From: Streptomyces lavendulae subsp. lavendulae
GTDB taxonomy: Bacteria; Actinomycetota; Actinomycetes; Streptomycetales; Streptomycetaceae
Length of the DNA: 64,000 nucleotides
Reading direction: 5' to 3'
Assembly: GCF_002803845.1 (NCBI RefSeq)
Contig: NZ_CP024985.1
Span: 1,984,001-2,048,000 of the forward strand
Shown here: piece after piece, positions 7,665 through 15,487 of the stretch
How the letters are laid out: each line of letters opens with the position of its first letter
How positions within the stretch are numbered: the stretch's first letter is position 1
Position numbers and translations under genes: made by a program
The notes under the pieces: model-generated
Databases searched by the model: none
What the model saw: the letters and a program-made list of their open reading frames with translations, nothing else
Told to the model about the DNA's origin: nothing

Positions 7665-8960
7665 CTACTGGATGGTCCGGAGGGCCTGTCCGATGATCTC
7701 GGCGCCCTCTTCCGCCTCGGCGACGGTGAGGGAGAGCGGCGGTGCGATGCGCAGCACGCTGGTGTCGTGGCCACCGCCCTTGCCGAGGAGCAGGCCGCGC
7801 GTCCGGGCGGCCTCCAGGACGGCTGCGGCCGCCCGCGGGTCGGCCCGGTCGGTGCCCGGCTCCGTCAGTTCCACGCCGGCCATCAGACCCCGGCCGCGGA
7901 CCTCCCGTACCGCGGGCACGCCGGCGCTGACGGCGCGCAGCCGTTCCAGGAGGAGTCCGCCGACGCGGCGGGCGTTGCCCTGGAGGTCGTGTTCCTGCAG
8001 GTACGCGAGGTTCGCGAGGCCGGCGGCCATGGTGACCGGGGAACCGCCGAAGGTGGAGATGGAGTTGGAGTCGAGACAGTTCATCACCTCGGCGCGGGCC
8101 ACGACCCCTCCGATGGACATGCCGTTGCCGATGCCCTTGGCGAAGGTGAGGATGTCCGGCGGGCCGTTCTGGGAGTGGGCCTGCCAGCCCCAGAAGTGTT
8201 CGCCCGTACGGCCCCAGCCGGTCTGCACCTCGTCGCTGATCCAGAGGATGCCGTGCCGGTCGAGGACCTCGCGGAAGGCACCGTAGAGGCCGTCGGGCGG
8301 GGAGGTGAAGCCGCCGACGCCCTGGATCGGTTCGGCGATGAGGGCGGCGACCCCGCCGCGGGCCTGGCCGAGCACGTCCTCCAGGTCGGCGACGGCCGCG
8401 GCGGTGAACCCGTCGTCGGGGAGGGCGGCGAAGGGGCCGCGGGTGCGGACGGCGCCGTGGACGTAGTACGTGTGCAGCGGCGAGAGGCTGGTCGGGGACC
8501 AGCCGCGGTTGCCGGTGATCGAGACGGTGGAGAAGGACCGGCCGTGATAGCTGTTGCGCATCGCCAGGATCTGGTTGGAGCGGCGGTACGTCGTCGCGAG
8601 CAGCAGGGCGGTGTCGTTGGCCTCGGTGCCGGAGGTGGTGAAGAAGACGCGGGCGTCGGGGATCCCGGACAGGGCGCAGACGCGTTCGGCCAGCTCGATC
8701 ATCGGCCGGTTGAGGTACAGGGTGGAGGAGTGGATGATCCGGCCGGCCTGTTCGGAGACGGCCTTGGTGACCTCGGGCAGGGCGTGGGCGGTCATCGTGG
8801 TGAGGATGCCGCCGAAGAAGTCGAGGTAGCGGTTGCCGTCGGCGTCCCAGACGTGGCGGCCCTCGCCGTGGGTGAGCTCGATGGGGCGGTCGTAGTAGAG
8901 CGCGAGCCAGTCGGGCAGGACGGCGGCGTGGCGGCTGTGCAGGGGGATGGGGTTGGTCAC
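7665..8960 (-). CDS. Class III aminotransferase (beta-alanine/AGXT2-like)
   Basis: A 431-residue PLP enzyme that would move the amino group of beta-alanine (or beta-aminoisobutyrate) to pyruvate or 2-oxoglutarate, giving malonate semialdehyde. The GTG start at 8960 overlaps the preceding stop by four bases (GTGA), so it is translationally coupled to the nitrilase gene. Motifs seen are TTSGTEANDTALL (phosphate binding, about 108-120), SDEVQTGWGRTG with D243 for the pyridine nitrogen, and TFAKGIGNG with Schiff-base K275. The C-terminal domain includes GKGGGHDTSVLRIAPPLS. Substrate choice is inferred from the operon, which makes N-carbamoyl-beta-alanine and then beta-alanine. Confidence 0.88.
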   Translation of the reverse strand: MTNPIPLHSRHAAVLPDWLALYYDRPIELTHGEGRHVWDADGNRYLDFFGGILTTMTAHALPEVTKAVSEQAGRIIHSSTLYLNRPMIELAERVCALSGIPDARVFFTTSGTEANDTALLLATTYRRSNQILAMRNSYHGRSFSTVSITGNRGWSPTSLSPLHTYYVHGAVRTRGPFAALPDDGFTAAAVADLEDVLGQARGGVAALIAEPIQGVGGFTSPPDGLYGAFREVLDRHGILWISDEVQTGWGRTGEHFWGWQAHSQNGPPDILTFAKGIGNGMSIGGVVARAEVMNCLDSNSISTFGGSPVTMAAGLANLAYLQEHDLQGNARRVGGLLLERLRAVSAGVPAVREVRGRGLMAGVELTEPGTDRADPRAAAAVLEAARTRGLLLGKGGGHDTSVLRIAPPLSLTVAEAEEGAEIIGQALRTIQ

Positions 8961-9799
8961 GGCTGTACGAGTCCTCCGTAGGCGTCGGGGCGGCGGTCGC
9001 GGTAGAAGGCCCACTGGTCGCGGACCTCCTTGATCAGGTCGAAGTCGAGGTCCCGGACGAGGAGTTCCTCCTCCTTGTCGCTGGCGACCTCGCCGACGAA
9101 CTGGCCGCGCGGGTCGACGAAGTAGCTGGTGCCGTAGAAGTCGTTGTCGCCGTACTCCTCCTGTCCGACGCGGTTGATGGCGGCGACGAAGTACTCGTTG
9201 GCGACGGCGGAGGCGGGCTGTTCCAGCTGCCACAGGTACGCGGACAGGCCGCGGGAGGTGGCGGACGGGTTGTAGACCAGCTGGGCTCCGGCCAGGCCCA
9301 GCGCGCGCCAGCCCTCGGGGAAGTGGCGGTCGTAGCAGATGTACACGCCGACCTTGCCGACTGCCGTGTCGAAGACGGGCCAGCCGAGGTTGCCCGGGCG
9401 GAAGTAGTACTTCTCCCAGAAGCCCTTGACCTGCGGGATGTGGTGCTTGCGGTACTTGCCGAGGTAGCTGCCGTCGGCGTCGATGACGGCGGCGGTGTTG
9501 TAGTAGAACCCCTCGGCCTCCAGCTCGAAGACCGGGACGACGATCACCATGCCGGTCTCGCGGGCGAGCTCCTGCATCCGGCGCACGGTGGGGCCGTCGG
9601 GGACGGGTTCGGCCCAGCGGTAGTGCTCGGGCTCCTGCACCTGGCAGAAGTAGGGGGCGTTGAACACCTCCTGGAAACCGATGACCTTCGCGCCCCGGGC
9701 GGCCGCCCGGCGGGCGTGCTCCTCGTGTTTGGCGATCATCGACTCGGTGTCTCCGGTCCAGGTGGCCTGGACGAGTGCGGCGCGGACGACTTGGGCCAT
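8957..9799 (-). CDS. Beta-ureidopropionase, nitrilase family
   Basis: A 280-residue carbon-nitrogen hydrolase expected to convert N-carbamoyl-beta-alanine to beta-alanine, ammonia and CO2. The nitrilase triad is clear: E44 (GFQEVFNAPYF), K118 (YRKHHIP) and C155 (VYICYDRHFPE). The FQEVF and YRKHHIPQVKGFWEKYYFRPG segments are characteristic of the beta-ureidopropionase/N-carbamoylputrescine amidase branch. ATG 9799 is chosen because it gives the usual MAQVVRAALVQ start; an in-frame upstream extension of 13 codons is Arg-rich. It is the first gene of the operon, 32 bases downstream of an inverted repeat that may be the operator. Confidence 0.88.
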   Translation of the reverse strand: MAQVVRAALVQATWTGDTESMIAKHEEHARRAAARGAKVIGFQEVFNAPYFCQVQEPEHYRWAEPVPDGPTVRRMQELARETGMVIVVPVFELEAEGFYYNTAAVIDADGSYLGKYRKHHIPQVKGFWEKYYFRPGNLGWPVFDTAVGKVGVYICYDRHFPEGWRALGLAGAQLVYNPSATSRGLSAYLWQLEQPASAVANEYFVAAINRVGQEEYGDNDFYGTSYFVDPRGQFVGEVASDKEEELLVRDLDFDLIKEVRDQWAFYRDRRPDAYGGLVQP

Positions 9800-9830
9800 G
9801 AGCTGCTCCTCGCGACGGGAACGCCGACTT

Positions 9831-9855
9831 CTACGCACGTAGACGGTGTGCGTAG
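9831..9855 (-). promoter_or_regulatory. Inverted repeat upstream of pyrimidine operon
   Basis: CTACGCAC (9831-9838) and GTGCGTAG (9848-9855) are perfect inverted copies separated by 9 bases. They lie 32 bases before the beta-ureidopropionase start. Size and position fit a dimeric repressor site overlapping the promoter. The regulator is not identifiable in the window. Confidence 0.55.
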
Positions 9856-9966
9856 GGAGTCGAAGGTAGGCCTCGGCACAGCCTGGGGCAAGACCACCGT
9901 GCGCGGTTGGAGTAGTCGATCAAGTTACGTCGCCAGGTGGTCGTTCGCGGTCAGGAGACGGGCGCT

Positions 9967-11379
9967 TCAGCTCGCCGGCATCCCCGCGACGCGCAGGGCG
10001 TGCGCCAGGTCCCGGTGCCGGGTGCCGGACAGGGCGCGGGCCTCGGCCAGCAGCCGGGGGGCGAACCAGTGCGGGTCCCGTCGGGCCAGGGCCGCCGCCT
10101 CCTCGGCGGTGCGCAGGCGCACGAACGCGCCGAGCAGGGTGCGGGCCTCGCGGTCGCGCCCGGCGGCGCCGAGGACGAGGGCGGCTTCGGCGACCTCGGC
10201 GGCGGGACGGGCCGTGCCCTGGCGCAGCAGCCGGTCGCAGTCGCCCTCCCGGCCGGCCCCGCCGAGGGCGGCGGCCGCGGCGGCGAGCCGGTCGGGCGGG
10301 AGCGAGGCCGCTTCCCACAGCAGAGTGGCCCAGTCGGCGGACAGCCCGGCGCGGGCGAGCTCGGCGGCGAGCGCGGGCAGCCGCTCGGCGGGCCAGGCGG
10401 CGGCCTCGCAGAGCAGCGCGTGCGCCTCCCCGGTACGGCCCTGCTCCCGCAGGGCCAGCAGCTCGGCGACGAAGTCGCGCCGCGCGGGTGCCTGGCCGGC
10501 GGGTTCGAACGGATCGCGCTCCGGAGCCGGTTGGCCGGTTGCGGCAGCCGGTTGGCCGGTTGCGGCCGGGTCCGGGTCCGCGACGGCCCCGCCCGCGAAC
10601 CGGGCGCCGCGCGGGGCGGGGAGGGGGGCCGTCGGGGTGGCGGTGGCCGGCACCGCGTCGGCGGAGGGCGCACCCGCGTACCGCGCCCCACCGGCCCGGC
10701 GCACCCCCCGTAACCACCGCCCTTCGGCCCTCCCGACCGCCTCGGCCACCACCTCCGGGCCCGCCACCACCTCCGGCTGCCGCTCCGGCTCCGGATCCCG
10801 GTGCGGCAGGGGCCGGAGTGGTGGCTCCGGGGTCTGGTGCCATGTGCGGGACGGGGCCGGGTCGCGCTGTCGCGGGACGCCTGCCCGGGGCAGTGCGTGC
10901 AGGCGGGTGGTGAGGTCCGTGTGGCGGGCGGCGGCGCGGGCCGCGTCGTCGCGGGTCCAGGCGAGCTCCCGGGCCAGGGCGGCCGCCTCCCCCGGGTCGC
11001 CGGTGCCGCCGAGCCGGTCGGTCAGGCTGTGCAGCGCCGCCTCCGAGGCGGCCCACTGTCCGGCCGCCTCGTCGAGCTGGAGCCGCAGCTCCCGCGCCCC
11101 GCCCGGCATCGCGTCCCACGCGGCGACGGCGGCGGCCCGCAGCCCCGCCGCGTGGACGGCCTCGCGGGCCCTGCCCTCCGGATCCCCCGGAAGGTCCCCG
11201 AGCAGGGACTCCAGTACGTCCCACGGCGGTATCGCGACCCCCTCCAGACAGGCCCGCACCCCACCCGGATCCCGCCGCAGGAACTCCCCGTACCAACCCG
11301 CCCCGGGGTCCAGTCTCCGTGTCAAATCCCGTACGTATTGCGTGAGTTGCCCGATCACCAGCGCAGTCGGCGTCTCCAT
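9967..11379 (-). CDS. Hypothetical protein with in-frame TTA codon
   Basis: A 470-residue protein of unknown function with no signal peptide or membrane segment. The N-terminal about 60 residues (METPTALVIGQLTQYVRDLT, WYGEFLRRDPGGVRACLEG, PPWDVLESLLGDL) resemble the opening of Streptomyces regulators that pair a helical domain with a long tail. The middle (about 150-300) is low complexity, rich in Pro, Ala and Arg. The last 170 residues are Ala/Leu/Arg helical repeats like a TPR or HEAT-type array (AELLALREQGRTGEAHALLCEAAAWPAERL). Codon 223 (bases 10711-10713) is TTA, giving Leu in RWLRGV. This rare codon makes translation likely to depend on bldA tRNA. ATG 11379 is chosen over an in-frame start six codons upstream. 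Confidence 0.75.
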   Translation of the reverse strand: METPTALVIGQLTQYVRDLTRRLDPGAGWYGEFLRRDPGGVRACLEGVAIPPWDVLESLLGDLPGDPEGRAREAVHAAGLRAAAVAAWDAMPGGARELRLQLDEAAGQWAASEAALHSLTDRLGGTGDPGEAAALARELAWTRDDAARAAARHTDLTTRLHALPRAGVPRQRDPAPSRTWHQTPEPPLRPLPHRDPEPERQPEVVAGPEVVAEAVGRAEGRWLRGVRRAGGARYAGAPSADAVPATATPTAPLPAPRGARFAGGAVADPDPAATGQPAAATGQPAPERDPFEPAGQAPARRDFVAELLALREQGRTGEAHALLCEAAAWPAERLPALAAELARAGLSADWATLLWEAASLPPDRLAAAAAALGGAGREGDCDRLLRQGTARPAAEVAEAALVLGAAGRDREARTLLGAFVRLRTAEEAAALARRDPHWFAPRLLAEARALSGTRHRDLAHALRVAGMPAS

Positions 11380-11492
11380 GACCGCATTGGATCCCACCCG
11401 TGTTACGGGCGGGCTACGGGAGTCTCAAAGCTTGACGGCGATCCCGCGCGCGGGCCCGATCGTGTACCTTCCGGCCCCGGCGCGCGGGCCGG

Positions 11493-11663
11493 CTACCCGT
11501 GGCTCGGGAGTCCGTCGCCCCGGTGGGGCAGGACCACCTCCCCGGGGCCCTTGGGGGGCGTCTGGACATCGGGGTCGGCGCAGGCCGCGAGCAGCAGGCC
11601 CCCCGCGAGGAGCGCGCCGAGCGCGGCGAGACCGAGGCGTTTCGTTTCGTTCACGGCTGGCAT
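11493..11663 (-). CDS. Small lipoprotein
   Basis: A 56-residue product from ATG 11663. MPAVNETKRLGLAALGALLA is followed by GGLLLAACADPD: a basic n-region, a hydrophobic core and a lipobox LAAC, with acylation expected at Cys28. The mature part is only about 29 residues, Pro/Gly-rich (TPPKGPGEVVLPHRGDG). Such tiny lipoproteins are common and uncharacterised in Streptomyces. It is 104 bases downstream of the HTH gene on the same strand. Confidence 0.6.
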   Translation of the reverse strand: MPAVNETKRLGLAALGALLAGGLLLAACADPDVQTPPKGPGEVVLPHRGDGLPSHG

Positions 11664-11767
11664 GCCGTCAGACCTGCCCCGTGCCCGGGCGGCGCCACCG
11701 CCGGTTGCGCCGATCGGCCTCGGGACACTCCCCCGGCACGGGCGTCCCGCCGCGCGCGGGTCCCCCG

Positions 11768-12019
11768 TCAGGCGGGCACGAGGACGCAGGCCCGGACGAG
11801 TTCGTCCAGGGAGAGGCCGAGGGCCTCGGCCAGCGCGGCGACCGTGAAGAAGGCGGGGGTGGGGGCGCGCCCGGTCTCGATCTTGCGGAGGGTCTCGGAG
11901 GAGAGCCCCGCGCCGGCCGCGATCTCGACCATGCTGCGGTCGCCGCGGGCCTTGCGCAGCAGCGCGCCCAGACGCTCGCCGCGCTCGCGCTCTTCGGGGG
12001 TCAAGGGGGTACGGACCAT
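11768..12019 (-). CDS. XRE-family helix-turn-helix regulator
   Basis: An 83-residue single-domain DNA-binding protein. Residues 13-75 form a Cro/C1-type HTH: GERLGALLRKARGDRSMVEI, then AAGAGLSSETLRKIETGRAP, then FTVAALAEALGLSLDEL. No effector domain follows. It is divergent from methionine aminopeptidase, with only 66 bases between starts and a palindrome in that gap, so autoregulation and control of the peptidase gene are likely. Recognition of the HTH is firm; targets are inferred. Confidence 0.88.
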   Translation of the reverse strand: MVRTPLTPEERERGERLGALLRKARGDRSMVEIAAGAGLSSETLRKIETGRAPTPAFFTVAALAEALGLSLDELVRACVLVPA

Positions 12020-12053
12020 GCCCCCAGCCTACCCCTCCGCCCCCAATAATCAT

Positions 12054-12080
12054 CCCGGTAAAGTTATACCGGTATAGTTA
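12054..12080. promoter_or_regulatory. Palindromic operator and leaderless map promoter
   Basis: TATACCGGTATA (12065-12076) is a perfect palindrome. CCCGGTAAAGTTA (12054-12066) and ACCGGTATAGTTA (12068-12080) also form an imperfect direct repeat with 14-base spacing. TATAGT (12073-12078) is a good -10 element only 7 bases before the map ATG, so the map transcript is probably leaderless and the operator covers the -10. Confidence 0.6.
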
Positions 12081-12085
12081 TTGGC

Positions 12086-12853
12086 ATGGTGGAACTGAAG
12101 ACGAACCGAGAGATCGACGAGATGCGCGCCGCCGGCCGGGTGGTCGCCCGCGCCCTGGCCGCCGTACGCAAGGCCGCGGGGGTCGGGGTGTCCCTGCGGG
12201 AACTGGACGCCGTGGCCCGGACGGTCCTGCACGGGGCCGGGGCCTCCTCCCCCTTCCTGGGCTACCGGCCGCGGTTCGCGCCCGTGCCCTTCCCGGCGGT
12301 GGTCTGCGCCTCGGTCAACGACGCGATCGTGCACGGCATCCCCGGCGACTACCGGCTGCGCGACGGCGACCTGGTCAGCATCGACTGCGGGGCGGAGCTC
12401 GGCGGCTGGGTCGGTGACGCCGCCGTCAGCTTCACCGTCGGCCGGCCCCGCCCCGCCGACCTGCGCCTGATCGAGACCGCCGAGGCGGCCCTCGCGGCCG
12501 GCATCGCCGCGGCCGTGCCCGGCAACCGGGTCGGCGACATCGCGCACGCCGTCGGCACCGTCTGCCGCACCGCCGGCTACGGCATCCCGGACGGCTTCGG
12601 CGGCCACGGCGTGGGCCGCACCATGCACGAGGACCCCGGGGTCCCCAACGAGGGCCCGCCGGGACGCGGCACGAAGCTGCGTCCCGGCATGGTCCTCGCG
12701 ATCGAGCCGATGCTGATCGCGGGCGGTACGGACGGCTACGCCTGCGACGCCGACGGCTGGACCCTGCGCACCACGGACGGCAGCCGCGCCGCCCACGCGG
12801 AGCACACGGTCGCCGTCACCGCCGGCGGCCCGAGGATCCTCACCGCCCCGTAG
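12086..12853 (+). CDS. map: Type I methionine aminopeptidase
   Basis: A 255-residue cytoplasmic metalloprotease removing N-terminal Met from nascent proteins. The pita-bread fold motifs are present: SVNDAIVHGIP, DGDLVSIDCGAELGGWVGDAAV (two metal Asp), GHGVGRTMHEDPGVPN (metal and catalytic His), AIEPML (metal Glu) and AEHTVAVT (metal Glu). It lacks the N-terminal SH3-binding extension of some actinobacterial paralogues. Streptomyces usually carries several map genes; this one is divergent from a small HTH gene rather than in the ribosomal secY-adk-map cluster, so it is a likely secondary copy. No Shine-Dalgarno is seen and a -10 lies 7 bases upstream. Confidence 0.93.
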   Translation: MVELKTNREIDEMRAAGRVVARALAAVRKAAGVGVSLRELDAVARTVLHGAGASSPFLGYRPRFAPVPFPAVVCASVNDAIVHGIPGDYRLRDGDLVSIDCGAELGGWVGDAAVSFTVGRPRPADLRLIETAEAALAAGIAAAVPGNRVGDIAHAVGTVCRTAGYGIPDGFGGHGVGRTMHEDPGVPNEGPPGRGTKLRPGMVLAIEPMLIAGGTDGYACDADGWTLRTTDGSRAAHAEHTVAVTAGGPRILTAP

Positions 12854-12860
12854 GCCCGCC

Positions 12861-14660
12861 CTACGGCTTCCCGTACGGGTGGACGACCATCGCCGAGCCT
12901 CCGCCGCGCCGGGTGGTCTCGGCCGCGGCCAGCCAGCGGCCGTCCGGCAGGCGCTCGACGCCGGTGGCGGCGCCGATCTCGGGGTTCTGGCGGAAGCCCT
13001 GGCCGAGGGCTTCCAGCTCGGTGCGCACGGGGCTGTTCCAGAGCCCGGGTTCCAGTTCGGTGGTGGTCTGGTTGCGCTGGCTGGCGCGCGGGGCCGCGAT
13101 GGCGTCGACCAGCGGCAGGCCCCGGTCCAGGCGGCCCAGCAGGGTCTGCAGGACGGTGGTGATGATGGTGGCGCCGCCCGGCGAACCCACGGCCAGCACC
13201 GGCCGGCCGTCCTTGAGGACGATCGTCGGGGACATCGAGGAGCGCGGGCGCTTGCCCGGCCCCGGCAGGTTCGGGTCGGGCACGCCCGGGGCGGCCGGGG
13301 CGAAGGAGAAGTCGGTCAGCTCGTTGTTGAGCAGGAAGCCCCGCCCCGGGACGGTGATGGCGCTGCCGCCGGTGGACTCGATGGTCAGGGTGTAGGACAC
13401 CACGTTGCCCCAGCGGTCGGCGACCGTCAGGTGGGTGGTGTTCTCCCCCTCGTAGGTGGTCGGGGCCACCTGGCCGGTCGCGGCGCAGGGGGCCGGGTGC
13501 CGGGGGTCGCCGGGGGCGAGCGGGCTGGTCAGGGCGCGGTCCGGCCTGATCAGGCAGGCGCGGGTGTCGGCGTACCGCTGGGAGAGCAGCTCGCGCGTCG
13601 GGACCTGCTCGGCGGCCGGGTCGCCGACCCAGCGGCCCCGGTCGGCGAAGGAGATCCGGGAGGCCTCGATGTAGCGGTGCAGGTACTGGGCCTCGGACAG
13701 CTTCGACAGGTCGGTGCCCTCCAGGATGTTCAGCGCCTCGCCGACCGTGGTGCCACCTGAGGAGGAAGGCGCCATGCTGTAGACGTCCAGGCCACGGTAG
13801 GCCACCTGGGTGGGGGCCTGCCGTTTGGTGGCGTAGGCGCTCAGGTCGGCGGTGGTCAGGTCGCCGGAGCGGACGACGCGGGTGGCGGCCGGGTCGACGG
13901 GAGGCGTGCGGACGGCGCGGACGATGTCCTGCGCGAGCGGGCCGCGGTAGAGGGCGCCGGTGCCCTTGCGGGCGAGTTCGGCGTAGGTGGCGGCCAGGTC
14001 CGGGTTCTTGAAGGTGGACCCGACGACCGGCAGCTGCCCGCCGGGCAGGAACAGCTTGCGGGTGTCGGGGAAGTCCTTGAACCGGTCCTGGTTGAGCTCG
14101 GTCTGGGCCCGGAAGGTGGCGTCCACGGTGAAGCCGTCCCGCGCCAGCTTCTCGGCGGGCCGCAGGAGCTGCCCCAGCGGCCGGGTGCCCCAGGCGTCGA
14201 GGGCGTTCTTCCAGGTGGCGGGGGTGCCGGGGACCCCGACGGAGCGGCCGCTGGTCTGCCCCTGGTCGAAGGGGATCGGGACCCCGTTCTCCTGGAACAG
14301 GGTGGCGGTGGCGCTCGCGGGCGCGGTCTCGCGGCCGTCGATGGTGTGCACCCGGCGGGAGGAGGCGTCGTAGTACACGAAGTAGCCGCCCCCGCCGATG
14401 CCCGCCGAGTAGGGCTCGGTGACCCCCAGCGCGGCGGCGGTGGCGACGGCGGCGTCCACCGCGTTGCCGCCGGCGCGCAGGACCGCGATCCCGGCGGCGG
14501 AGGCGTCCGCGTCGACGCTGGCCACGGCTCCGCCGTAACCGGCGGCCACCGGGACCTTGGGCGGGGCGGCGGTGTCCGGCGGCGGCGCGGCGGCCCCCGT
14601 CGAGACGAGCGCCCCGGCGAGGGCGACGAGGGCCAACTGACGTGCTGCGGGACGGCGCAT
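12861..14660 (-). CDS. ggt: Gamma-glutamyltransferase
   Basis: A 599-residue exported enzyme that hydrolyses or transfers the gamma-glutamyl group of glutathione-like peptides. An N-terminal signal peptide (MRRPAARQLALVALAGALVS) ends near residue 25. The Ntn-hydrolase precursor is expected to cleave itself before T408 in ENTTHLTVADRWGN, which becomes the nucleophile of the small subunit. Other family marks are GNAVDAAVATAAALGVTEPYSAGIGGGGYFVYYD, split here as about residues 65-100, and RPRSSMSPTIV with the GSPGGATIITT loop near the substrate. GGAGG sits before the ATG. The gene faces map with a 7-base gap between stops. Confidence 0.93.
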   Translation of the reverse strand: MRRPAARQLALVALAGALVSTGAAAPPPDTAAPPKVPVAAGYGGAVASVDADASAAGIAVLRAGGNAVDAAVATAAALGVTEPYSAGIGGGGYFVYYDASSRRVHTIDGRETAPASATATLFQENGVPIPFDQGQTSGRSVGVPGTPATWKNALDAWGTRPLGQLLRPAEKLARDGFTVDATFRAQTELNQDRFKDFPDTRKLFLPGGQLPVVGSTFKNPDLAATYAELARKGTGALYRGPLAQDIVRAVRTPPVDPAATRVVRSGDLTTADLSAYATKRQAPTQVAYRGLDVYSMAPSSSGGTTVGEALNILEGTDLSKLSEAQYLHRYIEASRISFADRGRWVGDPAAEQVPTRELLSQRYADTRACLIRPDRALTSPLAPGDPRHPAPCAATGQVAPTTYEGENTTHLTVADRWGNVVSYTLTIESTGGSAITVPGRGFLLNNELTDFSFAPAAPGVPDPNLPGPGKRPRSSMSPTIVLKDGRPVLAVGSPGGATIITTVLQTLLGRLDRGLPLVDAIAAPRASQRNQTTTELEPGLWNSPVRTELEALGQGFRQNPEIGAATGVERLPDGRWLAAAETTRRGGGSAMVVHPYGKP

Positions 14661-14761
14661 CCGGTTCCTCCAGTCGACGGCCTGTCAGACCTGCGAGGCG
14701 CAGCGTAACTTCACGGAACCGGCCGCGTCAGGAAGGCCGGGCGGCCGTTACGATCCGCCGC

Positions 14762-15487
14762 ATGGACGACGACGTGCGCAACATCGTGCTCGGGGTGGTG
14801 GCCACCGCCGTCAGCGGCGGCTTCGGCTGGTTCTTCCGGACCTACCTGTGGCGCCGCGAACTACGCCGCAAGCAGGCCTTCTTCGGACTCCCGACCGGCT
14901 CCGACTGCCTGTTCGTGGTCAACCGGCAGATGGGCGGAAAGGATTCCTCGCTGCACCGCAACGACGCCTTCGCGCTGCTGGAGATATCGGCCCTGATCCG
15001 CGACTGCGGGGCGACCGTGCAGATCGTCCCGCACGACGCGGCCCGGCAGGGCTTCGGCGAACGCGCCGAGTTCTGCGTGGGCGGGCCCTCCTCCAACTCC
15101 CGTACGACGGCTCACCTGGCGTCCCTGCTGCCGGGGGTACGGATGGTCGTCGCGGCCGAGCCCGCCGCGGACCGGGGGGCGATCACGGTGGACGGACAGA
15201 CGTACCGCTGGGAGGCCGGAGCGGCCGAGTACGTGCTGCTGGCCCGGCTGGTGACGGAGCGGGGCACGCGGCCGGTGTTCGTCCTGTGCGGGCAGACCGC
15301 CACCAGCAACCAGGCGGCCGCCCGCTACCTGGCCAGGCGCCACCGGGAGCTGGCGCGCGCGCACGGCGGCGACTCCTTCTGCCTCCTGCTCAAGGTGATC
15401 AACTCCGATGCCTACGGGCCGGACGTGACCGAGCTCGTCGCCGACGTCACCCGGGCGGCCCGGACACCCGCAGCGGCAGCCGGGTGA
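14762..15487 (+). CDS. Membrane-anchored protein of unknown function
   Basis: A 241-residue protein. ATG 14762 is chosen because it gives MDDDVRNIVLGVVATAVSGG, one N-terminal transmembrane helix followed by a basic stop-transfer (LWRRELRRKQ). The remaining about 200 residues form a soluble cytoplasmic alpha/beta domain. It contains FFGLPTGSDCLFVVNRQMGGKD, RNDAFALLEISALIRDCGAT, ARPVFVLCGQTATSNQAAARYLA-like and SFCLLLKVINSDAYGPDVTE segments. The CGQTATSNQAA stretch looks like a nucleotide- or sugar-phosphate-binding loop, but no known family is assigned. Its last 41 bases overlap the P450 gene on the other strand. Confidence 0.7.
   Translation: MDDDVRNIVLGVVATAVSGGFGWFFRTYLWRRELRRKQAFFGLPTGSDCLFVVNRQMGGKDSSLHRNDAFALLEISALIRDCGATVQIVPHDAARQGFGERAEFCVGGPSSNSRTTAHLASLLPGVRMVVAAEPAADRGAITVDGQTYRWEAGAAEYVLLARLVTERGTRPVFVLCGQTATSNQAAARYLARRHRELARAHGGDSFCLLLKVINSDAYGPDVTELVADVTRAARTPAAAAG

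Noticed and set aside
9323..12049. Very long open frame on the plus strand (908 codons)
   Set aside because: It is antisense to nitrilase and the TTA-containing gene. Ser/Arg/Ala-rich translation is the usual high-GC shadow.
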